Shown: in pieces, positions 54,655 through 63,441 of the stretch
Layout: each line of letters starts with the position of its first letter
Numbering within the stretch: position 1 is the stretch's first letter
NCBI GenBank assembly: GCA_016790165.1
Contig: JAEUPL010000001.1
Coordinates: forward strand, 248,001-312,000
Direction: 5' to 3'
Length of the DNA stretch: 64,000 bases
DNA from: Burkholderiales bacterium
GTDB taxonomy: Bacteria > Pseudomonadota > Gammaproteobacteria > Burkholderiales > Casimicrobiaceae
Translations under genes and position numbers: made by a program
Notes under the pieces: generated by a model
Databases searched by the model: none
The model's input: the letters and a program-made list of their open reading frames with translations, nothing else
Told to the model about the DNA's origin: nothing

Positions 54655-56679
54655 ATGGAAAAACTAAAAATGCATTCGACAAATCTGACCCAAGAAAACA
54701 TCACCCGCATTCGTGATTTGTTTCCAGGCTGCGTGACCGAGGCCAGGGGTGAAGACGGCGAATTGAAGCTGATAGTGGACTTTGATCAGTTGCGCCAAGA
54801 ACTCTCCGAGTCGCTGGTGGAGGGGCCTCAAGAACGCTATCACTTGAATTGGCCTGGCAAGCGGGAGGCATTACTAACTGCGAATGCCCCAATCGCCAAG
54901 ACGCTTCGGCCCCGCAGGAATGAAAGTGTGGACTTTGAGACCACGAAGAACCTGTTCATCGAGGGGGACAACCTCGATTCGCTGAAACTCTTGCGGGAGA
55001 CGTACCTGGGAAAGGTGAAGTTGATTTATATCGACCCGCCCTACAACACGGGTAATGACTTCATCTATGACGATGACTTCTCGGTTTCAGCTGACGAGTT
55101 TCTAAAGCGATCCAATCAAAGGGATGAGTCTGGAAATCGCCTTGTGGCCAATACTGAGTCCAATGGTCGATTTCATTCGGATTGGCTTTCAATGATGTAT
55201 CCGCGACTGAAGCTGGCATCAAGTTTGCTGCGCGACGATGGCATTGCATTCATCCACATTGACGACAACGAAGTGGATACGCTTGGGAAGTTGTGTTCAG
55301 AGGTGTTCGGCGAGGACAACTTTGTAAATATTATTACGGTCAAGACAAAGGTGGGAGGAGTTTCCGGAAGTTCGGAGGGGAAGAGCCTCAAGGACACCAC
55401 GGAATTTATCTGGGCTTTTGCAAAGAACAAAGAGAGCTTGCAGCTGAATCCAGTCTACATAAAAACGAAGTTGTCTGATCGGATTCGTGCTTATGAGCAA
55501 GATGGGAAGAGTTGGAAGTACACCTCCATCATCACCAAGTTGGCAGACAAAGTTTTAATCAAGGAGGATGCCAACAAGGGTGCGCGCTTCTTCGGCTACA
55601 AGACCCTCGAAACAATGTCAATTCAAGCTTTTGCGAGAGCAAATAAGCTTGCAGAGGAAGATGTATATAACCAATATGCGGACAAGATTTTCCGCACAAC
55701 CAATGCCCAAAGTAGTGTCAGACAAACAGTCATCAAGGAGACAAGAAATACAGATTTCCCAATGTACGGATGTGAGTATTCACCGATAAAAGGACGTAAC
55801 GAGGGAACAGTCATCGAGGTCCTATACAAAGCGGGATCCACGAGTGATCAAAGAAACATGGTCATGTTTCTTTCGGATGTTGTTCAGAAGATTGATGGTG
55901 TCTATTACTACCTAGACAAGGTTGGGTCGCTTTGGGATGACATTGACTATAACAACCTCACCAAAGAAGGGAATATCGAGTTCCCAAATGGGAAAAAGCC
56001 AATAAGACTTTTGCAGCGAATGATCGCACTGGCCTCTGCAGGTGATGATCTCATCCTCGACTTTTTTGCTGGAAGTGGAAGTACCGCGCACGCTGTTATG
56101 CAGCAGAACGCGGAAGATGGGGGTAATCGCCGCTTCATTCTGGTTCAGTTGCCAGAGAGTTGTGACCAAGAGGGGTTCTCCAAGATATCAGATATCAGCA
56201 AGGAGAGATTGCGGCGAGCAGGCAAGCAGGTTCTGGAGGGAAACTGCAGCGAGGGCTGGCGCAAGGATGTTGGTTTCCGTGCTGTGCAGGTCGATACGTC
56301 AAATATGTCTGACGTTTATTACTCGCCAGACCAGCATCAGATTGGCCAGATCGACCTGTTGGTAGACAACATCAAGGACGACCGCACGCCAGAAGACCTG
56401 CTGTTCCAAGTGATGCTCGATTGGGGCGTTGACCTTGCGCTGCCCATCGCCAAGCAGACCATCCAAGGCAAGGATGTTTTCCTTGTGGACGGCAATGCGC
56501 TGGTCGCCTGCTTCGATGGTCACGGCGGTGTCGATGAAGACTTCGTGAAAGAGCTGGCCAAGGTGCAGCCGCTGCGCGTGGTGTTCCGCGATGCTGGCTT
56601 CAAAGACAGCTCGGTCAAGATCAACGTGGAGCAAATCTTCAAGCTGCTGTCGCCTGCCACCGAAGTGAAGTGCATCTGA
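54655..56679 (+). CDS. mod: Type III restriction-modification methyltransferase (Mod)
   Basis: A 674 aa adenine-N6 DNA methyltransferase of the beta class. The catalytic motif [13 protein letters not shown] lies at residues 126-136 and the SAM motif [16 protein letters not shown] in the C-terminal third, the order expected of beta enzymes. AGAGGAAAT precedes the ATG at 54655. Mod supplies sequence recognition for both methylation and cleavage. The central part, about 54960-56250, is visibly more AT-rich than both ends, consistent with an exchanged target-recognition region. No simple-sequence repeat that would cause phase variation is visible. Confidence 0.95.
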   Translation: MEKLKMHSTNLTQENITRIRDLFPGCVTEARGEDGELKLIVDFDQLRQELSESLVEGPQERYHLNWPGKREALLTANAPIAKTLRPRRNESVDFETTKNLFIEGDNLDSLKLLRETYLGKVKLIYIDPPYNTGNDFIYDDDFSVSADEFLKRSNQRDESGNRLVANTESNGRFHSDWLSMMYPRLKLASSLLRDDGIAFIHIDDNEVDTLGKLCSEVFGEDNFVNIITVKTKVGGVSGSSEGKSLKDTTEFIWAFAKNKESLQLNPVYIKTKLSDRIRAYEQDGKSWKYTSIITKLADKVLIKEDANKGARFFGYKTLETMSIQAFARANKLAEEDVYNQYADKIFRTTNAQSSVRQTVIKETRNTDFPMYGCEYSPIKGRNEGTVIEVLYKAGSTSDQRNMVMFLSDVVQKIDGVYYYLDKVGSLWDDIDYNNLTKEGNIEFPNGKKPIRLLQRMIALASAGDDLILDFFAGSGSTAHAVMQQNAEDGGNRRFILVQLPESCDQEGFSKISDISKERLRRAGKQVLEGNCSEGWRKDVGFRAVQVDTSNMSDVYYSPDQHQIGQIDLLVDNIKDDRTPEDLLFQVMLDWGVDLALPIAKQTIQGKDVFLVDGNALVACFDGHGGVDEDFVKELAKVQPLRVVFRDAGFKDSSVKINVEQIFKLLSPATEVKCI

Positions 56680-56689
56680 AGGGCTGGCG

Positions 56690-59600
56690 ATGAAACTCAA
56701 GTTCAAGACCCAAGCCTACCAGTCGGCGGCGGTGCAAGCCGTGGTGGACTGCTTCAAGGGCCAGCCACCCGCATCTGCGGAGGCCATCACCTATCGCATC
56801 GACCCCGGCCAAGCCAAGAAGGGCACGGAAGACTTGTTTTCCGACTCCGGCTTCAAGAACGCAGACCTGGCGCTGACCGACCTTGCTTTGCTGGACAACA
56901 TCCAGCAGGTGCAACGCGGCCAGAACCTTCCCGTGTCCGACGTGTTGGTGAAGAACAAGGTCGCCCGCGTCAACCTCGACGTGGAGATGGAAACGGGCAC
57001 AGGCAAGACCTACTGCTACATCAAGACGATCTTCGAACTGAACCGCCGCTATGGCTGGAGCAAGTTCATCATCGTGGTGCCCAGCATCGCAATCCGTGAG
57101 GGCGTGGCCAAGTCGCTGGAGATCACCGCCGAGCACTTCTTAGAGACCTACCAAAAGAAGGCACGCTTCTTCATCTACAACTCCAAGCAACTGCACCACC
57201 TGGAGAGCTTTTCTTCGGATGCGGGCATCAACGTCATGGTCATCAACGTGCAGGCCTTTGCCGCCCGTGGTGCCGACAACCGCCGAATTTACGAGGTGCT
57301 GGACGACTTTCAGTCCCGCCGCCCGATTGACGTCATTAGCGCGAACCGGCCCATCCTGATCCTGGACGAGCCGCAGAAGATGGAAGGCGCGCAGACCTTG
57401 AAGTCCTTGGAGGAGTTCAAGGCCTTGATGGTGCTGCGCTACTCCGCCACGCACAAAACAACGCACAACAAGATTCACCGCCTGGACGCGCTGGACGCCT
57501 ACAACCAGAAGCTGGTGAAGAAGATCGCCGTGCGCGGCATTGCGGTGAAGGGGCTGGCGGGCACCGCCGGCTACCTGTACCTGCAATCGATCGAGATTTC
57601 GAGCAAGAAGCCGCCCGAGGCCCGTGTCGAGTTTGAGCAGAAGCTGGCAGGCGGCAACATCAAGCGCGTGGTCAAGAAGCTGTCCAAGGGCGACAACCTC
57701 TTCTCAGACGGCTTTTCTAACGGGCTGGACCAGTACCGCGACGGCTTCGTGGTGTCGGACATCAATGCCAACACCGACACCCTTAGCTTCACCAACGGGC
57801 TGCAGTTGACGGTGGGCGATGCCACCGGCGACGTGACCGAGGCCGCACTGCGCCGCATCCAGATTCGCGAGGCGATCAAGGCCCACTTCGACAAGGAGCA
57901 GGCCCTGTTCCAGCAAGGCGTGAAGGTCCTGACGCTGTACTTCATCGACGAGGTAGCCAAGTACCGCGACTACTCGCAGCCCGACGAGAAAGGGGAATAC
58001 GCCCGTATCTTCGAAGAGGAATACAACCTGTACCTCAACGAGATGCTGGACCTGGACGAGACGGCTTACGTCAAGTACCTCAAGGGCATCACCGCCGAGA
58101 AGACCCACAGCGGCTACTTCTCCATCGACAAGAAGACCAAGCGCGACGTTGACCCAGACATCGAGAAGCGAGGCGAAAACGCGGGCCTGTCCAACGACGT
58201 GGAGGCCTACGACCTCATCCTGAAGAACAAGGAGCGCCTGCTGTCACTGGACGAGCCGGTGCGCTTCATCTTCTCGCACTCGGCGCTGCGCGAAGGCTGG
58301 GACAACCCGAACGTGTTCGTCATCTGCGCGCTCAAGCACAGCGACAACACCATCTCCCGCCGCCAGGAAGTCGGCCGCGGCCTGCGCCTGTCCGTCAACC
58401 AGCAAGGCGACCGCATGGACCATCCAGCCATCGTCCATGAGGTGAACGTGCTCACCGTGGTGGCCAGCGAGAGCTACAAGGACTTCGTTGCGGCGCTGCA
58501 GAAGGACATCAGCGACTCGCTGTCTGCCCGTCCGAAGGTGGCCGATGAAGCCTTCTTCACTGGCAAGGTGCTGAAGACGGCCACCGGCGATGTGGAAGTC
58601 ACCCCGCAGCTGGCCAAGCAGATCTACAAGTACTTGCTCAAGAACGACTACACCGACGATGCCGACCGCATCTCTGGTGCGTATCACGACGCCAAGAAGG
58701 CCGAGACATTGGCCGAGCTTCCGCCTGAACTGAAGCCCTATGCGGCCCAGGTCTACCAGCTGATCGACAGCGTGTTCAGTGCCAACCAGTTGCCCGAGAT
58801 CGGCGACGACCGCCGCCCCAAGAAGAACCCGCTCAACGCCAACTTCGATAAGCAGGAGTTCAAAGCCCTGTGGAACCGCATCAACCGCAAGGCGGCCTAC
58901 AGCGTCAGCTTCGAAGAGGCCGAGCTGGTCCAGAAGGCCGTGGCCGTCCTGAACGACAAAAACGCGGGCCTTCGTGTGACCCCCTTGCAGTACACGATCC
59001 AACGCGGCGAGCAGGCCGAGGCCGTCACCTATGACGGCATCAAGTCCGGCGAAGCGTTCAAGCTCAAGGCCACGGAAACTGAGGTCAACCGCCTGTCGGT
59101 GCACTCGGCCGTCAAGTACGACCTGATCGGCAAGCTGGCCGAAGGCACGCAACTCACCCGCCGCACGATTGCTGAAATCCTGAAGGGCATGAACGTCGCA
59201 GTCTTCGCGCAGTTCAAGACCAACCCAGAGAGCTTCATCGCCGAAGCCATCCGCCTGATTAACGAGCAGAAGGCCACGGTCATCATCGAGCACTTGGCCT
59301 ATGACCCGGTGGAAGACAAATTCGACCTCGATATCTTCACGGCCGGCCTGACCAAGCAGGACTTCAGCAAGGCCGGCGACAAGCTGCAACGCCACATCTA
59401 CGACTACGTGCTGACCGACTCCAACATCGAGCGCGAGTTCGTAAAGGAGCTGGACACCAGCAACGAAGTGGTGGTCTACGCCAAGCTGCCACGCGGGTTC
59501 CTGATCCCCACGCCCGTGGGCGACTACAACCCCGACTGGGCCATCTCGTTCAAGGAAGGCGCGGTCAAGCACGTCTACTTTGTGGCAGAGACCAAGGGCT

Positions 59601-59752
59601 CCATGTCCAGCATGGAGCTGCGTGAGATCGAGAAAACCAAGATCAAGTGCGCCCGCAAGTTCTTCGACGACATCAACAAGAAGTTCGCCCCGGAGCAGGT
59701 CAAGTACGACGTGGTGGACAGCTTCGGCAAGTTGATGGAGTTGGTGAAGTAA
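56690..59752 (+). CDS. res: Type III restriction enzyme, helicase-nuclease subunit (Res)
   Basis: A 1020 aa ATP-dependent restriction subunit that works with Mod. Walker [14 protein letters not shown] lies near residue 100 and motif [11 protein letters not shown] near 224. The motor continues with [21 protein letters not shown] and the motif VI region [12 protein letters not shown]. The C-terminal PD-(D/E)XK endonuclease is recognisable as YNPDWAISF near 948 and VAETKGS near 967. It starts 11 bases after the Mod stop. All key residues are present, so the restriction system appears intact. Confidence 0.95.
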   Translation: MKLKFKTQAYQSAAVQAVVDCFKGQPPASAEAITYRIDPGQAKKGTEDLFSDSGFKNADLALTDLALLDNIQQVQRGQNLPVSDVLVKNKVARVNLDVEMETGTGKTYCYIKTIFELNRRYGWSKFIIVVPSIAIREGVAKSLEITAEHFLETYQKKARFFIYNSKQLHHLESFSSDAGINVMVINVQAFAARGADNRRIYEVLDDFQSRRPIDVISANRPILILDEPQKMEGAQTLKSLEEFKALMVLRYSATHKTTHNKIHRLDALDAYNQKLVKKIAVRGIAVKGLAGTAGYLYLQSIEISSKKPPEARVEFEQKLAGGNIKRVVKKLSKGDNLFSDGFSNGLDQYRDGFVVSDINANTDTLSFTNGLQLTVGDATGDVTEAALRRIQIREAIKAHFDKEQALFQQGVKVLTLYFIDEVAKYRDYSQPDEKGEYARIFEEEYNLYLNEMLDLDETAYVKYLKGITAEKTHSGYFSIDKKTKRDVDPDIEKRGENAGLSNDVEAYDLILKNKERLLSLDEPVRFIFSHSALREGWDNPNVFVICALKHSDNTISRRQEVGRGLRLSVNQQGDRMDHPAIVHEVNVLTVVASESYKDFVAALQKDISDSLSARPKVADEAFFTGKVLKTATGDVEVTPQLAKQIYKYLLKNDYTDDADRISGAYHDAKKAETLAELPPELKPYAAQVYQLIDSVFSANQLPEIGDDRRPKKNPLNANFDKQEFKALWNRINRKAAYSVSFEEAELVQKAVAVLNDKNAGLRVTPLQYTIQRGEQAEAVTYDGIKSGEAFKLKATETEVNRLSVHSAVKYDLIGKLAEGTQLTRRTIAEILKGMNVAVFAQFKTNPESFIAEAIRLINEQKATVIIEHLAYDPVEDKFDLDIFTAGLTKQDFSKAGDKLQRHIYDYVLTDSNIEREFVKELDTSNEVVVYAKLPRGFLIPTPVGDYNPDWAISFKEGAVKHVYFVAETKGSMSSMELREIEKTKIKCARKFFDDINKKFAPEQVKYDVVDSFGKLMELVK

Positions 59753-59780
59753 CTAGAACATCAGATTTCAGGGAGAAAGA

Positions 59781-61106
59781 ATGACAAAACACCTTCTGAT
59801 CTTGGGCGCTGGCGTTGACCGAACGACCGGTATTGACTTTCCATTGGCCAACACCTTGTTGGCCGACGTGACTCGTTATCTCGATGGCCCCGGCAAGGAC
59901 GTGGAGACGGCGCTGCGCGACATGCTCCCGGGACTGCGATTCAGCTTCAACAGCATGATCGCCCGTGCTGTCGACAAGATCGCAACCAGGGAGCCCCATG
60001 AACAGAAGGCCATGGTTCAGCGGGTACAGGACGCCATTGCGCATCTTGGCGCCGAACAAGACGGCATTCGCAAGCACGGCGAACTCATCATCCGCTTGTT
60101 CAACAAGCTGGCCACTATCGCGCAGGAAAGCCAACTTGATGCCGACACCGAGGCCTTGATCCGCGAGGTGTTCCCAAAGGATGCCGATGAACTGATCGAC
60201 AGCGACTCGATCCTCGACATTCACAAGCTCTCCCTGTCCGACACCTTCAAGACGGTGCTGAAGAGAACCTTGAAGTTGGGGCTCAGCTCCGAGCGCCATG
60301 AGGTTGCTGCTGCGCTGGGTGCAGACATGCTCAACATCGAAACGCTTCTGATCGAGAAGTTTTTGGGCTTCTACAACGACAAGCCTGCCGACATCAAGAA
60401 CTACCTGTACATCGCATGGGCGCTGTGGGCCTACCTCGTCGCAAAGCAGAAGGAGGTTCTGGAAGCGCATGCTGCAAGCCCGTTGCCCTTCTACGGCAAG
60501 GTGCCCGATGACCTCCGCGCGATCACGCTGAACTACACCGCCTTCCTGGAGCAGAGCCTCGGCGCCGCGAAAACCATCTACTTCCATGGCGGGCTGAGCG
60601 ATTACGTCCGCATGGATACACGCGACCTGCTTCCGGTTGATGACATCCTCAATTGCGACCCTGCGAAATTCATTCGAGAAGTCGTGACCCCGAACGTTGA
60701 TGTCAGCGCCGATGACCTTCGACAGCAACGGCATGTGATTCCAGCCCTGGTGCCACCGCTTCGGTTGAAGCCGATTCTTTCCCACCGGTACATCGAGCTG
60801 TGGAGCCAAGCGTCAGATTGGGTCAAGCAGGCTGAACACGTCGTCGTCGTAGGATATTCGTTCAACAACGCAGATGAGCACTTCAACGACATCTTGCGAT
60901 GCCACCCCGACCGCCGAATCGACATCGTGGTGCCGGAGGCAACGTCGACGCAGTTCGTTGCCCGGATGGAGAAGGTGTTTGGAACAGCTGCGAACCAGTA
61001 CAACAAGATCAAGGTCAACGGCTTCGACGCACTGAAGGCGAAGAAGGTTAGATTGATTGCGGCGAAGGCTGGCGACGTCAACCTTGCCGATCTGTTTGCA
61101 AGTTGA
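59781..61106 (+). CDS. SIR2-like domain protein, possible NADase effector
   Basis: A 441 aa protein 29 bp downstream of Res with its own GGGAG site. The N-terminus reads HLLILGAGVDRTTGIDFPLAN, the GAG-containing NAD-binding loop of SIR2 proteins. Further landmarks are ITLNYTAFLEQSL near residue 250 (the conserved Asn-Tyr), IYFHGGL near 267 (candidate catalytic His) and VVVVGYSFNNADEHFNDIL near 352 (second nucleotide loop). A helical insertion of roughly 170 residues separates the first loop from the core. Defence-associated SIR2 proteins deplete NAD to abort infection; that role is inferred here from context. Confidence 0.75.
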   Translation: MTKHLLILGAGVDRTTGIDFPLANTLLADVTRYLDGPGKDVETALRDMLPGLRFSFNSMIARAVDKIATREPHEQKAMVQRVQDAIAHLGAEQDGIRKHGELIIRLFNKLATIAQESQLDADTEALIREVFPKDADELIDSDSILDIHKLSLSDTFKTVLKRTLKLGLSSERHEVAAALGADMLNIETLLIEKFLGFYNDKPADIKNYLYIAWALWAYLVAKQKEVLEAHAASPLPFYGKVPDDLRAITLNYTAFLEQSLGAAKTIYFHGGLSDYVRMDTRDLLPVDDILNCDPAKFIREVVTPNVDVSADDLRQQRHVIPALVPPLRLKPILSHRYIELWSQASDWVKQAEHVVVVGYSFNNADEHFNDILRCHPDRRIDIVVPEATSTQFVARMEKVFGTAANQYNKIKVNGFDALKAKKVRLIAAKAGDVNLADLFAS

Positions 61107-61132
61107 TCGAGAAGTACCGCAGATCGACAAGC

Positions 61133-61942
61133 CTATCTGCCCAAGTCGCTGAGCACGTCTTCGATCACACCCTCGGGTATCCCTTGCACCACAATTGGTC
61201 CGGCCAGCGCCTCAAGCCTCCGCCGTAAGGCGTGATGTTGCGAGAAGCGCGCCAAGAGGGCTCGCATCATCGTGTCTCGGTACCGATCACCAGCTGGTTG
61301 ACTTCGCCACGCCCGCGCCGAAGGCCACGGCCAATCTCGCGGGTGCGCCGTCCGCCAGTACTGCCCATCCAGAACAAATGGGTAAGCACTGGCCGGATGC
61401 AGCCAGCCGAACTCGTCGACCGGGGAATGGACGACGACGTGAGGAACCTCCGCTCGCGCGTTCTCCGGTGAGAACTCAATGGCACCGTCCAGGTCTGGCC
61501 GGTAACTGACGCTGCACCAACCCCGGTCCAGCAACCGAAGGCGCAAGAAGTAGTCCTTGCCGAGGCAACTCAGGTCAGCAAGCAAGAACACGGACTCCGC
61601 CTTTCCGAAGCGGCTGAGGCCTGACCACTGGTCGGGAGTCAGTGAGAGCCGGGGCTCGCATGCTGCGAAGAGCCCATCAACATCCTTGGACGGCACCACG
61701 TCGAACCGGTAGCCCAACGTCAACGGCGCACCGCTGGACCGAACGCCAATGACCGTGCCAGTTTGGCAGCAGGCAAACCGCAAGGGTGACCTGAACACCA
61801 GTGCGGAGTCCGCGAAGTGGATCGCCATGGCACCAGCCAGCAAGCTGTCGGCCACCACGCCAACCTTCTTGCCAGCCGCACGCCATGGCTGGATCAGGTC
61901 GATTCGCCTGATAGGCTGAATCAGCAACTGTTCCAGCAGCAT
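61133..61942 (-). CDS. Unknown protein paired with the C39-like peptidase
   Basis: A 269 aa soluble protein of mixed composition with no recognised family. Segments include LLIQPIRRIDLIQPWRAAGKK, SVFLLADLSCLGKDYFLRLRLLD and HVVVHSPVDEFGWLHPAS. Several Trp and Arg residues cluster in WRTAHPRDWPWPSARAWRS. The ATG is six bases downstream of the peptidase stop, so the two genes form an operon convergent with the SIR2 gene. It could be a substrate, partner or regulator of the peptidase. Confidence 0.6.
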   Translation of the reverse strand: MLLEQLLIQPIRRIDLIQPWRAAGKKVGVVADSLLAGAMAIHFADSALVFRSPLRFACCQTGTVIGVRSSGAPLTLGYRFDVVPSKDVDGLFAACEPRLSLTPDQWSGLSRFGKAESVFLLADLSCLGKDYFLRLRLLDRGWCSVSYRPDLDGAIEFSPENARAEVPHVVVHSPVDEFGWLHPASAYPFVLDGQYWRTAHPRDWPWPSARAWRSQPAGDRYRDTMMRALLARFSQHHALRRRLEALAGPIVVQGIPEGVIEDVLSDLGR

Positions 61943-61948
61943 GGGGGG

Positions 61949-62665
61949 TCACTCCGACGACTCGTTGCCTGTGCCGATCTCGGTGGCGGGCATTTCGGAG
62001 GTACCAACGCCTGCGACATCGAGGGACGCCGGGTCTAAGGCCGGCGACACATCGCCGCCTTCAGCCGACCCAATCGGCGTGACCGGTGCCTTCTTCTTTG
62101 CGGCCGGTTTGGGCTTCCCGGCCGACGCCTTGACCACTGCCGTTTTTGGAGGCTTGGCCGTTGCCTCACCAGCCGTCTTCGCGTCAGGGCCCGCCGACTC
62201 GACCACTTCAGCCGCAGCCTTCTTGGTGCCCTTCTTGGGCGAGCCTGCTTGCTCAGCGAGAAGCACCGGCACGAAGGTGTCCAGCTTGATGCGATTCCAG
62301 TCCCGCCGCTCCTGCTGCTTGAGCCAGAAGCCGGGGTCGAGCACGCGCTCGTCGCCGTCCGGCAAACGCTCGAAGACGACCAAGTGCGAATTGCCCGTGC
62401 TGGGCATCTTGCGCGTCTCCATGATCGCCAGCGAGGGCATGGCAGCCAGGCTCTTGAACGGTGCCTTCTTGCCATGGCCGATGCCGAAATGGGCCAGCAG
62501 CTTGAACAGATTCTCGTGGGTCGTCGTGTACGGGCCATCTTTCGGATAGCCCAGCTCCTTGATGGCGACCTTGCGCACCGTTGCCAGGGACTGACCACTG
62601 ACCATGGCGACGCAGGCCAAGCCGCAGTCCGTCAGCGTCTCTTGGGTTACCAGCTTCACAGCCAT
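61949..62665 (-). CDS. C39-like papain-fold cysteine peptidase with a low-complexity tail
   Basis: A 238 aa protein; AAGGAGAG precedes the ATG at 62665. The N-terminal 120 residues carry all C39 peptidase landmarks: oxyanion Gln8 and nucleophile Cys14 in QETLTDCGLACVAMV, catalytic His94 in GNSHLVVFERL and Asp110 in ERVLDPGFWL. The rest is an Ala/Lys/Pro-rich disordered tail (residues about 135-238). No bacteriocin precursor, ABC transporter or membrane domain is nearby, so this is not a classical peptide-export peptidase. It is coupled with an unknown partner and could be a protease-based toxin or defence effector. Confidence 0.72.
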   Translation of the reverse strand: MAVKLVTQETLTDCGLACVAMVSGQSLATVRKVAIKELGYPKDGPYTTTHENLFKLLAHFGIGHGKKAPFKSLAAMPSLAIMETRKMPSTGNSHLVVFERLPDGDERVLDPGFWLKQQERRDWNRIKLDTFVPVLLAEQAGSPKKGTKKAAAEVVESAGPDAKTAGEATAKPPKTAVVKASAGKPKPAAKKKAPVTPIGSAEGGDVSPALDPASLDVAGVGTSEMPATEIGTGNESSE

Positions 62666-63044
62666 TTCGTCTCTCCTTTGCCGATTCGGTTCATCTCTCG
62701 TTCCTTTCGAGGTTGAGCACGGCATGCAGCGGCGGGCCAGTGCTGCCAAGGGCACGGGCTGTCATGTGTGCGGTGGGGGATTTGCGGCAATGCCGCAGTG
62801 AGACGCGAGCGCAGCGGCCAGTCTGGTCGGTGACCGTTTTGGCTCGCGCTTTACCGTTTTAGCCGCCTGCGATCAGGAGTGGCAAGCGCCGTGTGACTTC
62901 GCCAGACGCGAGTTCTGGATGCCGGTCATCGTGGTCCTTCGCAAGGTCTCTCGCCCACAAAACGTGCGATTTGCAGATCAACAAACTGCGCGCTTTTCGT
63001 TAACCGAAACCTACATTGGACCCATCGAAACGACGGAGCGATGA
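62666..63044. promoter_or_regulatory. Divergent control region with a palindrome and phased direct repeats
   Basis: About 380 bp between the peptidase operon and the AlpA-like gene, without a gene. It holds a 15-bp palindrome at 62783-62797 (TGCGGCA, central A, TGCCGCA) and two direct repeats ACCGTTTTRGC at 62833-62843 and 62853-62863, spaced 20 bp apart (about two helical turns). These are candidate binding sites for the divergent small DNA-binding protein. Confidence 0.45.
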
Positions 63045-63266
63045 ATGAAGCAGATTGAGATCAACAACGAGTTGCTGACCGAGGCCCAGGCGGCAGCCTA
63101 CTTGGGGCTGAAGAACCCCAAAACGCTGGCGGTCTGGCGATGCACCAAACGGTACCCGCTGACCTACGTGAAGTACGGGCGCACGGTGCGATACCGCCGC
63201 AAGGACCTGGATGCCTTCATCGAATCAGGCGTGACCCGCGTTCAAGCGCCGGAGGTCAGCAAATGA
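63045..63266 (+). CDS. AlpA/excisionase-like helix-turn-helix protein
   Basis: A 73 aa MerR-like winged-helix protein: LLTEAQAAAYLGLKNPKTLAVWR followed by YPLTYVKYGRTVRYRRKDLDAFI. This is the AlpA/Xis/DNA-binding-domain-17 pattern of mobile-element regulators that bind DNA near origins or att sites. An upstream ATG at 63041 leads to an early stop, so 63045 is the start. It precedes the replication protein gene by 175 bp. Confidence 0.85.
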   Translation: MKQIEINNELLTEAQAAAYLGLKNPKTLAVWRCTKRYPLTYVKYGRTVRYRRKDLDAFIESGVTRVQAPEVSK

Positions 63267-63388
63267 CGCCGTAGACCTTGACCATTTTGCGCCGGGTCCT
63301 GGCGCGACCACACCGTGTAATACATGAATAGCTGTTCATATTGGTTATGCAGATATGCCATGTATGACTTGATGAGACATACCAGCTT

Positions 63389-63418
63389 ATAGACCTACCA
63401 CCACCAATATGGGTCTAT
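63389..63418. promoter_or_regulatory. AT-rich leader with a 7-bp stem before the replication gene
   Basis: The stretch 63290-63440 is clearly AT-richer than its surroundings. ATAGACC at 63389-63395 can pair with GGTCTAT at 63412-63418, just before the replication protein's ribosome-binding site. It may be an operator or a translational control hairpin; an origin function is possible but unsupported. Confidence 0.3.
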
Positions 63419-63441
63419 GGCATGAAGGAAGTGAGATTGAG

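Noticed and set aside
50671..61106. DISARM or BREX system
   Set aside because: There is a helicase and a methyltransferase, but no DUF1998 (DrmB) or DrmA protein for DISARM, and no PglZ or BrxC-type protein for BREX. The Mod/Res pair is of type III kind.
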